Positions 1-7,765 of a stretch of 8,672 nucleotides of DNA are shown here, piece after piece. Position 1 is the first letter of the stretch. Each line of letters begins with the position of its first letter. The notes below the pieces were generated by a model. It did not search any database. It saw nothing but the letters and a program-made list of their open reading frames with translations, and was not told the DNA's origin. A program made the position numbers and the translations under genes. The stretch comes from Arenicella sp. (GTDB lineage Bacteria; Pseudomonadota; Gammaproteobacteria; Arenicellales; Arenicellaceae): contig JAHHOC010000075.1 in NCBI GenBank assembly GCA_018677115.1, positions 1 through 8,672 on the forward strand. Reading direction: 5' to 3'.

Positions 1-1577
1 ACATTGGCGTCCACCGCCATCCCCACGGTCAGCACCATTCCGGCGACCCCTGGCAGGGTTAAGGTAGCCTGTAACAACGACAGCACACCAACGATAATCA
101 CCAGGTTCAGCACCAGCGCAAAGCTGGCGACACCACCGAAAATCCGATAATAGACAATCATAAATGCCAGCACGGCCAAAAATCCGTACAACACCGACTG
201 GAATCCCTTTTCAATATTGTCTTTGCCGAGGCTCGGGCCAATGGTGCGCTCTTCAACAATGTATACCGGTGCAGCCAAAGAGCCCGCCCGCAACAACAGT
301 GCCAGGTCCTGGGATTCTTTGGGGCTGTCTAAGCCGGTAATCTGGAAACGCTTGCCCAATTGATCACGGATTACCGGCGCAGTAATCACTTCCTCAATGC
401 GGGTACGAACCAGTTTCTCTTCACCATTTTCATCTATTGAGGTCTCAGTGGAATTTTCCACATAGACAACTGCCATACGCTTGTTGATATTAGCGCCGGA
501 CACCTTTCGAAATATAGACGCGCCCTTTGCATCCAGCGTAATGTTCACGGTCGGCCCACCGGTTTGTGATTCAAACCCTGAGGATGCATCAACAATATTT
601 TCGCCGGACAGGATCAGCCTTTTCTTAAGCAATATCGCCTCGCCATTACGGTAGAAATAACGCTTCGACCCAACTGGCACACGGCCACTTACCGATGCCT
701 GCAAGGCGTTATTTTCATCAACCAGGCGTACTTCGAGAGTGGCAGTCTTGCCCAATATTTTTTTAGCCTCGGCAGGATCCTTAACGCCAGGCAATTGAAC
801 CACGATGCGGTCTGTGCCCTGCTGCTGGATGATGGGCTCAGACACACCGAGTTGATCAATGCGGTTACGAATCGCAATCATGTTTTTCTTCAATGCCGCA
901 TTGCGGATATCTGCAACGCCCTGATCTGATAACTGGGCGCGGATAAAGAAACTCTCATCCCGTTTAAAGTCGACAGTCACCAGCTCCGGATACTGAAACG
1001 ACAACTGGTTCAATGCAGCCTGTTGAATCTGCTCTGTTTTGAACTTCATCTGGATGTCGCGGTTGGCATCACGGCTCACAGCCAGATAGCGAATTTTATT
1101 GTTCTGAAATAATTTTTTCAGATCGTCAATATAATTTTCCTCAGCACGTCGCTGGGCTGCCGCCATGTCCACCTGCAACAGAAAATGAACTCCACCTCGC
1201 AAGTCCAGCCCAAGGTACATCGGTGCTGCCCCCAGGGCAGCCAGCCAATCGGGCGTGGTAGGCATATCAGCCAGGGCGACGCCATAGTCAGCTCCCAGCG
1301 CTTGCTTTAAGGCATCTCTTGCATTGGTCTGGTCATCTTCTGCCATCAATCGTGCCTTAATGGCACCATCTTCCAACGCAACCGACTTAAGCTCAATATT
1401 GCTTGCAGTCAAAGCCCTGCTGACGCGATCCAGGGTAGCCTGGCTGACCTCAGTACCCCGCACCCCGATAACCTGCACTCCGGGCTCGGCTACATACAAA
1501 TTTGGAGTTGCGTAAATGGTGCCAAAAGTCACCAGTAACACCAGCAACAAATACTTCCAGGTCGGATTTCTGTTCAT
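1..1577 (-). CDS. secD: Protein translocase subunit SecD, C-terminus cut off by the window edge
   Basis: SecD is an inner-membrane RND-type accessory of SecYEG. With SecF it uses the proton gradient to help pull exported proteins into the periplasm. Reading leftward from the ATG at 1577-1575 gives 525 uninterrupted codons with no stop before the edge. The N-terminus (MNRNPTWKYLLLVLLVTFG) is a first membrane helix like that of E. coli SecD, followed by PNLY and the family motif LGLDLRGGVHF at about residues 122-132. Near the end come IVEERTIGPSLG, several membrane helices and the conserved GMAVDAN just before the edge. Family proteins are about 615-620 residues, so roughly the last 90-95 are missing. 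The gene lies 35 bases after yajC, as in the usual yajC-secD-secF operon. No strong Shine-Dalgarno sequence precedes the ATG, so translation may depend on coupling to yajC; that is inference. Confidence 0.96.
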   Translation of the reverse strand, partial: MNRNPTWKYLLLVLLVTFGTIYATPNLYVAEPGVQVIGVRGTEVSQATLDRVSRALTASNIELKSVALEDGAIKARLMAEDDQTNARDALKQALGADYGVALADMPTTPDWLAALGAAPMYLGLDLRGGVHFLLQVDMAAAQRRAEENYIDDLKKLFQNNKIRYLAVSRDANRDIQMKFKTEQIQQAALNQLSFQYPELVTVDFKRDESFFIRAQLSDQGVADIRNAALKKNMIAIRNRIDQLGVSEPIIQQQGTDRIVVQLPGVKDPAEAKKILGKTATLEVRLVDENNALQASVSGRVPVGSKRYFYRNGEAILLKKRLILSGENIVDASSGFESQTGGPTVNITLDAKGASIFRKVSGANINKRMAVVYVENSTETSIDENGEEKLVRTRIEEVITAPVIRDQLGKRFQITGLDSPKESQDLALLLRAGSLAAPVYIVEERTIGPSLGKDNIEKGFQSVLYGFLAVLAFMIVYYRIFGGVASFALVLNLVIIVGVLSLLQATLTLPGVAGMVLTVGMAVDAN

Positions 1578-1612
1578 AAGTGCAGAGCTTCAGCTTGGAC
1601 TTGGCGGGTTGG

Positions 1613-1936
1613 CTATTTTACCGTGCCCTTAGGCATCATTGCCTGCACTGACATTTTCTGCACGCGGATTTCAGTGCCTTTGGCGATCTCCACGGAAATA
1701 AAGTTGTCGTCCACATCGGTGATCTTGCCCAGTACTCCGCCCATGGTGACAATTTCATCTCCCTTGGCCAATCCGGCTACCATATTGCGGTGTTCTTTCT
1801 GCCTTTTCTGTTGCGGTCGAATCAGTAAAAAATAAAAAATCACAAACAGCGCAATCATTGGCAAAAAGCTCATGAAACCAGGGCTTCCTGCGCCGCCTGC
1901 AGCCTGTGCAGCGGCATCGGAAATAAACAGACTCAT
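1613..1936 (-). CDS. yajC: Sec translocon accessory subunit YajC
   Basis: YajC is a small single-span inner-membrane protein that associates with SecDF and the SecYEG holotranslocon. The 107-residue product is close to the usual 110. It has a short Ala/Gly-rich N-terminus, one hydrophobic helix at about residues 21-39, then the family signature RPQQKRQKEH at 40-49. A small cytosolic domain with GDEIVTMGGVLGKI follows. A GAGG Shine-Dalgarno sequence sits 8 bases before the ATG, which supports this start. The gene lies 69 bases after tgt and 35 bases before secD on the same strand, the classical operon order. No separate promoter or terminator is evident in either gap. Confidence 0.96.
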   Translation of the reverse strand: MSLFISDAAAQAAGGAGSPGFMSFLPMIALFVIFYFLLIRPQQKRQKEHRNMVAGLAKGDEIVTMGGVLGKITDVDDNFISVEIAKGTEIRVQKMSVQAMMPKGTVK

Positions 1937-1944
1937 CGAAATTA

Positions 1945-1948
1945 CCTC
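1945..1948 (-). promoter_or_regulatory. Ribosome binding site of yajC
   Basis: The minus strand reads GAGG here, 8 bases upstream of the yajC ATG. This is a normal Shine-Dalgarno position and supports the chosen start. Confidence 0.6.
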
Positions 1949-2005
1949 ATTGCTCGTTGGGGGTATTGAATTGGGATAACAGAGTGCCCTAAAACAAGCG
2001 GCAGA

Positions 2006-3314
<1,309 letters not shown>

Positions 3315-4376
3315 ATGAACCTGAAACAGTTCTACGCCACAGTAACAATCCTGACTGCCGTTTACAGTCATCAAGCCACAGCTAGGGAAGCATTATTTGA
3401 CAGCGAGCAACCGCTTCAGGCTGTGCTTTCTGCACCTATCAGCCAGGCCTACAAGCAAGCCAAAAAGGATGCACGTCTCTACCTTGAGGGATCATTTGCA
3501 TACCGCGTCGGCGGCGCTGAGGCAGTAAAGATTCCGGTTAAGATCAAGACCCGCGGAAACTTTCGCCGGTTGAACTGCAAGCATCCCCCGCTGCGCTTGA
3601 ATTTCAAGAAGAAACAGAATAACGCCAACCTGTTTAAGGGCCAGAACAAACTTAAACTGGTCGGGCCCTGTCGCGATGGCGACAAGTATCAATCGCTATT
3701 AGGGCTTGAATACATTGTGTATCAAATGTTTGAAGAGGTAAGCGACTATCATTTCAAAACCCGGCTGCTTGAACTCAGCTATATCGACACCGACGGCAAG
3801 AAAGATCCGAGAACCACAAACACCTTCCTGATTGAGGATACAGAGGACATGGCGCGCCGCACTGGCATGAAACATCAGAAAATAAAAGTTGCGACACGTG
3901 AAAACCTCGATCTCGAACATGCCGCGTTGGTGGAAATGTTTCAGTTTATGATCAGCAATTATGATTATTCATTGTTTCAGGCTCGACCCGGAGATAATTG
4001 CTGCCACAATACTCGGCTGATCGCTGACGGGAGTGCTAGCGGGAAGCTCATTGCGGTGCCCTACGACTTTGACGTCTCCGGATTTGTAGATGCCCCCTAT
4101 GCCACCCCACCGCCCAATTTTGATGTTCGCTCAGTGCGGGTGCGCACCTATACCGGATTCTGTAAGGAAGACCGCCACGTGCAAAGTGCGATAACAAAGT
4201 TCAATGAGCGCAAGGGCCGACTGTATAACGTGGTTCGCCAATCCGCACTAATCAGCGATAAAGTAAAAACACGGGCAGTGAAATATCTCGATAATTTTTA
4301 TTCAATAATTAACAATGAGCCACAGGTGCAAAAAAAGATCATCGGGCGTTGCCGCGGAAACCTTATTAGCGGCTAG
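3315..4376 (+). CDS. Exported CotH-like protein, putative atypical secreted kinase
   Basis: The 353-residue product begins with a probable Sec signal peptide: MNLK, a hydrophobic stretch to about residue 18, and an ATA|RE cleavage site near 23. The mature part resembles CotH-family atypical kinases. It has VKIKTRGNFRR at 75-85, then KHPPLRLNFKKK at 89-100, like the CotH pattern of RGN followed by Lys-rich yRLkf. Next are LFKGQNKLKLVGPCRD at 106-121, a helix with LLGLEYIVYQMFEE, and FLIEDTED at 171-178, like the usual E-containing segment. SNYDYS (Asp217), CCHN (Asn232) and PYDFDVSG (Asp251, Asp253) follow in the order of a kinase catalytic Asp, Asn and DFG-type metal-binding Asp. Cys88, 119, 229, 230, 283 and 346 could form disulfides outside the cytoplasm. 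No Shine-Dalgarno sequence is seen. An in-frame stop at 3285-3287 and no upstream ATG, GTG or TTG fix this start. The gene is unnamed; the family link is by motif pattern and the substrate is unknown. Confidence 0.75.
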   Translation: MNLKQFYATVTILTAVYSHQATAREALFDSEQPLQAVLSAPISQAYKQAKKDARLYLEGSFAYRVGGAEAVKIPVKIKTRGNFRRLNCKHPPLRLNFKKKQNNANLFKGQNKLKLVGPCRDGDKYQSLLGLEYIVYQMFEEVSDYHFKTRLLELSYIDTDGKKDPRTTNTFLIEDTEDMARRTGMKHQKIKVATRENLDLEHAALVEMFQFMISNYDYSLFQARPGDNCCHNTRLIADGSASGKLIAVPYDFDVSGFVDAPYATPPPNFDVRSVRVRTYTGFCKEDRHVQSAITKFNERKGRLYNVVRQSALISDKVKTRAVKYLDNFYSIINNEPQVQKKIIGRCRGNLISG

Positions 4377-4381
4377 GTTGG

Positions 4382-5578
4382 CTATTGTGGCACGGCCTGT
4401 TGGGCATCCTGCTGCACGGGCGGCGGATTCAACAGGAATTCTCGGTAGTTAGTTATCTTCGGCTGCTTACCAACAATTTCTTCAGCAGCATCGAGATATC
4501 TGAGCAGCGCATCAATACCTGTTACATCGGGCAGCTCGACGCGACCTCCATCGAGAATTGCGTAAGCCTTGCCTCCACTCAACTCAAGGGCGCCGAATCC
4601 ATTGCCATAGGCGGCTGATAATCCGACATCGACAATCACTAATTTGCCTGCGAATCGCGGCAATACGATGGGCAGTAATGGCGTGTGTGCAACCACCATG
4701 CGACTTACGCCGAGCGCTGACAGCACGGCTTCAAATGCTGCCTGGTTTTCAGGCGTTTCCGGCATCGTTGCCCAGCCGCGATACCAGAGTGGACCCAGTT
4801 CATCTTCAATCAGGTCTGTGGGCTTTACGTCGTCAACCCGCGCCATTTCGGTACGAATGCGGGTATTCATTTCGCTGACCGACATGTTGGCATATTTTTC
4901 TGATATACCCCCATGGACAAACAGGGTGTCCGCCAATATGGCCACCGCGGGATGCGACAACACCCACTTCCCATATTTACCAGTTGGCGCCCACGCCATC
5001 CTGTGCTCAACATATCCCAAAGGAAATTGCTTGTCCCATTGTTCGCGATGCGCTTCATCAAATACAGGCATCTCTTCTTCAGCAAGCGTTTGTTTAAGGT
5101 ATGCCACGGTACGTCGATAAAAGTCATCAATACGCGCCTTCGATTTACGACCCTTGAATGCCGCATATTCTCCGGCATGCACATAACGCAAATCGTTGGT
5201 CATATTCATCGACTCATGATTCCCTATCAAAACGGTCATACTGCCGCCTGCTTTGCTGGCGCCCTTTTCAAGCTTCATCAACAAATCCATAATCTTGCGG
5301 GTATCCGGGCCGCGGTCCGGTATATCGCCGAGCTGTACCAGGCGGGTATCGCCCGCTATCCACTTGTTACGTTTATCGACCAATCCGATGCTTTGCAATA
5401 ACTTTACAAACTGATCGTAGTCACCGTGAACATCACCGATTGCAATTAATTTGGGCTGATTAGCTTCATCGTTAGCCGCCGGCAGCGTTTTGCCAGTTGC
5501 GGAACAAGCGAATAAGAGGGATGAAAGCAGGACCTGAACCAGCTGCCTAGTCATTTTCCTGCGCCTGCTGTTGAGCAT
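4382..5578 (-). CDS. Calcineurin-like (PPP/Shelph-type) phosphatase, probable lipoprotein
   Basis: This is a metallophosphoesterase with all the PPP-family metal and catalytic motifs: GDVHG at residues 48-52, GDIPDRG at 84-90, GNHE at 119-122, a VHGG at 221-224, and a further His at 298 in AHTP. The segment GPLWYRG at 262-268 recalls Shewanella-like (Shelph) phosphatases, which dephosphorylate phosphoproteins. The N-terminus is basic (RRRK), then hydrophobic, ending in LFAC with Cys25. This suggests a lipoprotein anchored in the envelope, so the enzyme would act outside the cytoplasm. The start is ambiguous. The ATG at 5578 has AAAGG 6 bases upstream. The ATG at 5554 (giving 390 residues) has AGGA only 2 bases upstream and overlaps the previous gene by just 8 bases. 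Either way it overlaps the upstream DUF4956-like gene, so the two are probably translationally coupled. The Pro/Gln-rich C-terminus looks unstructured. The substrate cannot be told from sequence. Confidence 0.88.
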   Translation of the reverse strand: MLNSRRRKMTRQLVQVLLSSLLFACSATGKTLPAANDEANQPKLIAIGDVHGDYDQFVKLLQSIGLVDKRNKWIAGDTRLVQLGDIPDRGPDTRKIMDLLMKLEKGASKAGGSMTVLIGNHESMNMTNDLRYVHAGEYAAFKGRKSKARIDDFYRRTVAYLKQTLAEEEMPVFDEAHREQWDKQFPLGYVEHRMAWAPTGKYGKWVLSHPAVAILADTLFVHGGISEKYANMSVSEMNTRIRTEMARVDDVKPTDLIEDELGPLWYRGWATMPETPENQAAFEAVLSALGVSRMVVAHTPLLPIVLPRFAGKLVIVDVGLSAAYGNGFGALELSGGKAYAILDGGRVELPDVTGIDALLRYLDAAEEIVGKQPKITNYREFLLNPPPVQQDAQQAVPQ

Positions 5579-6293
5579 TTTCAGCCTTTAATTGCGCCTT
5601 GGCTCTCTTACGTTCCGCGGCAAACTGCGATTCCAGGCCATCTCCAAACACGCAAACAAGCAATGCCGAGTAGTTAAAAAACACGGTCAGCACCACGGCT
5701 ATATCCAGCGCCTGGATGCCGGCGGCAATGCCGGTAGCGATTGCCACAAATATAAACAGAGTGTCAAAGGTATCGCTCAGTGCGCGCCGGAACTGCACTC
5801 CCGCGACAATGCCCGCCAAACTGAAGGCTAGCGCCAGGCTGTGCTGCACAACCATGACTATGCCGGCCACCACCGCTGGCAGCACCAGGGTGGTTTCATC
5901 CAGTGAATGATCATGTTCCCCGTCCATGTGAATAGCCTTGTAAACCCAGGAAACCGGCAACATTAGCAGCAGTGATCCCAACATGGAAAAAAACAATTTC
6001 GCTGCATCATCGAACAGGAATCTTGAACTCAGGTCCGTATCCTGTGCGGTCTCATATTCCTCGCTATCGTAATCACCGCTGAGTAACGAGTCCTCCAGTT
6101 TACTGATTTCCAGATCAGCACTGCCGGACAATTCACTCACTCCACCGACTGGCAAGTTATCCAGCGCGCCCGGCACCATCCTGATCAGGCCATACATCAG
6201 CGAAAACAAAATCAGATAGTAAATGGAGATTCTGAACACAAGCACCATCATGGCTTTCCTGTTCTTATTTTCCGCCACCCATGCAGTAGTCAT
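5547..6293 (-). CDS. DUF4956-like polytopic membrane protein
   Basis: This is a 248-residue inner-membrane protein of unknown function. Hydrophobic helices are visible at about 16-38, 98-119, 134-150, 152-168, 177-193 and 196-215. The stretch from 134 to 195, containing SLALAFSLAGIVAGVQFRR and FIFVAIATGIAAG, resembles DUF4956, whose members show alFGLvGalsivRFR and an aiGla.G pattern at the same places. Between helices 1 and 2 lies a strongly acidic segment (about 58-88), predicted to face the periplasm by the positive-inside rule. The loop at 121-133 (HMDGEHDHS) is rich in His and Asp and should be cytosolic. The C-terminus (219-248) is a charged Ala/Gln/Lys helix. AGGA 7 bases before the ATG supports this start. 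The gene is first in a two-gene operon with the phosphatase, whose start lies inside its end. Confidence 0.8.
   Translation of the reverse strand: MTTAWVAENKNRKAMMVLVFRISIYYLILFSLMYGLIRMVPGALDNLPVGGVSELSGSADLEISKLEDSLLSGDYDSEEYETAQDTDLSSRFLFDDAAKLFFSMLGSLLLMLPVSWVYKAIHMDGEHDHSLDETTLVLPAVVAGIVMVVQHSLALAFSLAGIVAGVQFRRALSDTFDTLFIFVAIATGIAAGIQALDIAVVLTVFFNYSALLVCVFGDGLESQFAAERKRAKAQLKAENAQQQAQEND
5585..5589 (-). promoter_or_regulatory. Ribosome binding site supporting the longer phosphatase start
   Basis: The minus strand reads AAAGG, 6 bases before the ATG at 5578 and inside the end of the DUF4956-like gene. A competing AGGA (5557-5560) lies only 2 bases before the ATG at 5554. The better spacing of AAAGG is why the longer form is listed; both remain possible. 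Confidence 0.4.
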
Positions 6294-6300
6294 AATTATT

Positions 6301-6304
6301 TCCT
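6301..6304 (-). promoter_or_regulatory. Ribosome binding site of the DUF4956-like gene
   Basis: The minus strand reads AGGA here, 7 bases upstream of the ATG at 6293, a normal Shine-Dalgarno arrangement. Confidence 0.6.
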
Positions 6305-6314
6305 GCTTACCTCT

Positions 6315-6328
6315 TTTGACTGGTCAAA
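6315..6328. promoter_or_regulatory. 14-base palindrome, possible operator
   Basis: TTTGAC and GTCAAA form a perfect 6-base inverted repeat around a central TG. It lies 22-35 bases upstream of the DUF4956-like ATG and overlaps the predicted transcription start of that operon, a common position for a repressor site. A dimeric regulator with TTTGAC half-sites is only inferred. A chance palindrome cannot be excluded. Confidence 0.35.
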
Positions 6329-6355
6329 CCATAGCATATTTGCCGACGCTGGCAA
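6328..6355 (-). promoter_or_regulatory. Candidate sigma70 promoter for the DUF4956-like/phosphatase operon
   Basis: On the minus strand, TTGCCA (6350-6355) matches the -35 consensus in 5 of 6 bases. TATGGT (6328-6333) matches the -10 consensus in 4 of 6, with a 16-base spacer. Initiation near 6321 would give a leader of about 28 bases carrying the AGGA site. This is a by-eye assignment. Confidence 0.3.
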
Positions 6356-6358
6356 TCC

Positions 6359-6386
6359 TTCATCGATTGCCTGATTAGGCTATAAT
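6359..6386 (+). promoter_or_regulatory. Promoter of rimO with consensus -10 box
   Basis: TATAAT at 6381-6386 is a perfect -10 hexamer. The best -35 candidate is TTCATC at 6359-6364 (3 of 6) with a 16-base spacer. Initiation near 6393 would give a leader of about 20 bases holding GGAA 7 bases before the rimO ATG. The -10 is convincing and the -35 is weak. Confidence 0.5.
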
Positions 6387-6413
6387 CCGCGCCAACTCAA
6401 TACGGAATTAACT

Positions 6414-7745
6414 ATGTCAGCTCCGAAAATTGGCTTTATCAGCCTCGGTTGCCCCAAAGCCCTGGTGGATTCCGAAAGAATCCTCACTCAATTAAGACTT
6501 GATGGTTACCAGATCGTGCCCACTTATGAGGGCGCGGATATGGTAGTGGTTAATACCTGCGGGTTCATCGATGATGCCAAGAAAGAATCTTTGGACACCA
6601 TTGGAGAAGCCCTGCAGGAAAACGGCAAAGTCATTGTCACCGGCTGCATGGGGGCCAATCGATCTGATATTACTGACGTCCATCCAAATGTGCTTGATGT
6701 ATCAGGGCCACAGGCTTACGAACAGGTAGTCGGTGCGGTGAAAAAGCATCTGCCGCATAAACCGCAATACAATCCACATATCGACCTGGTGCCCCCACAA
6801 GGCATTAAACTGACCCCGAGACATTACGCCTACCTGAAAATTTCAGAAGGCTGTAATCACCGCTGCAGCTTTTGCATTATTCCTTCGATGCGCGGTGACC
6901 TGGTCAGCCGGCCAGCCAATGAAGTGGTCGCCGAGGCCGAGGGGCTGGTTCGCTCCGGAGTACGTGAATTGCTGGTCATCTCGCAGGATACCAGTGCCTA
7001 CGGCGTGGATACCAGGTACCGCACTACCTTCCATCACGGTAAGCCCCTGAAGACAAAGATGCTGGATCTGTGCCTCGCGTTGGCAGAAATTGGCGCCGAC
7101 CAGCCACCCTGGGTACGGCTCCACTATGTGTATCCCTATCCACACGTTGATCAACTCATACCGCTGATGGCTGAGGGCAAAATATTGCCCTATCTTGATA
7201 TCCCGTTCCAACACGGCTCACCTGCGATTCTTAAAGCCATGAAACGACCCGGCGCTATCGAAAACACCTTGTCGCGGATTAAAACCTGGCGTGAAATTTG
7301 TCCGGAGCTGACCATTCGCAGCACCTTTATCGTCGGTTTTCCGGGTGAAACAGAGGATGATTTCAAGCAATTACTTGACTTCCTCGATGAGGCTCAACTT
7401 GACCGTGTCGGTGCGTTCGCCTATTCGCCGGTCGCAGGCGCGGCGGCCAACAAGCTGGCCGGCCACGTCGACGAAGAAGTAAAACAACAACGACTGGCTG
7501 TGTTCATGCAACGGCAGGCAGGCATTAGCACAGCCAAAATGGCGGCCAAGATAGGCCGCACGATCGACGTGATCATTGATGAAGTGGATGACCGGGGCGC
7601 AATTGCACGCGGCCAAGCCGATGCGCCTGAAATTGATGGGCTGGTTTACCTGAATGAGGAAACCAATCATCAACCGGGCGATATTGTATCAGTCAAAGTG
7701 CATGCCAGTGACGAGCACGATTTATGGGCCAACAGTGCTGCTTGA
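6414..7745 (+). CDS. rimO: Ribosomal protein S12 methylthiotransferase RimO
   Basis: RimO is a cytosolic radical-SAM enzyme with two iron-sulfur clusters. It adds a methylthio group to the conserved Asp of ribosomal protein S12 (Asp89 in E. coli). The 443-residue product is full length (E. coli, 441). The N-terminal UPF0004 domain has Cys13 ([12 protein letters not shown]), Cys49 (NTCGFI) and Cys78 (GCMG), the ligands of the auxiliary cluster. The radical-SAM motif [10 protein letters not shown] supplies Cys147, Cys151 and Cys154, followed by IIPSMRG, the typical RimO rather than MiaB continuation. [13 protein letters not shown] lies at 305-317, and a C-terminal TRAM domain covers about 373-440. 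The gene is transcribed alone, divergently from the DUF4956-like operon, and converges on a histidine kinase gene 20 bases away. No strong terminator is seen in that gap. Confidence 0.97.
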   Translation: MSAPKIGFISLGCPKALVDSERILTQLRLDGYQIVPTYEGADMVVVNTCGFIDDAKKESLDTIGEALQENGKVIVTGCMGANRSDITDVHPNVLDVSGPQAYEQVVGAVKKHLPHKPQYNPHIDLVPPQGIKLTPRHYAYLKISEGCNHRCSFCIIPSMRGDLVSRPANEVVAEAEGLVRSGVRELLVISQDTSAYGVDTRYRTTFHHGKPLKTKMLDLCLALAEIGADQPPWVRLHYVYPYPHVDQLIPLMAEGKILPYLDIPFQHGSPAILKAMKRPGAIENTLSRIKTWREICPELTIRSTFIVGFPGETEDDFKQLLDFLDEAQLDRVGAFAYSPVAGAAANKLAGHVDEEVKQQRLAVFMQRQAGISTAKMAAKIGRTIDVIIDEVDDRGAIARGQADAPEIDGLVYLNEETNHQPGDIVSVKVHASDEHDLWANSAA

Positions 7746-7765
7746 GCAAACCGCCGTGGTGCAAC

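Noticed and set aside
689..877. 62-codon minus-strand open frame near the left end
   Set aside because: It lies in another frame within the clearly coding secD sequence.
4351..4373. GCCGC/GCGGC inverted repeat at the end of the CotH-like gene as a terminator
   Set aside because: The stem is only 5 base pairs with a 13-base loop, and no T run follows on either strand.
4644..5401. Two long plus-strand open frames (158 and 162 codons) inside the phosphatase gene
   Set aside because: They are antisense shadows of a gene with intact PPP motifs. Their products are rich in Arg, Ser and Cys and match no family I recognise.
6843..7673. Minus-strand open frames of 123 and 100 codons inside rimO
   Set aside because: They lie entirely antisense to well-conserved RimO coding sequence and show no domain or signal.
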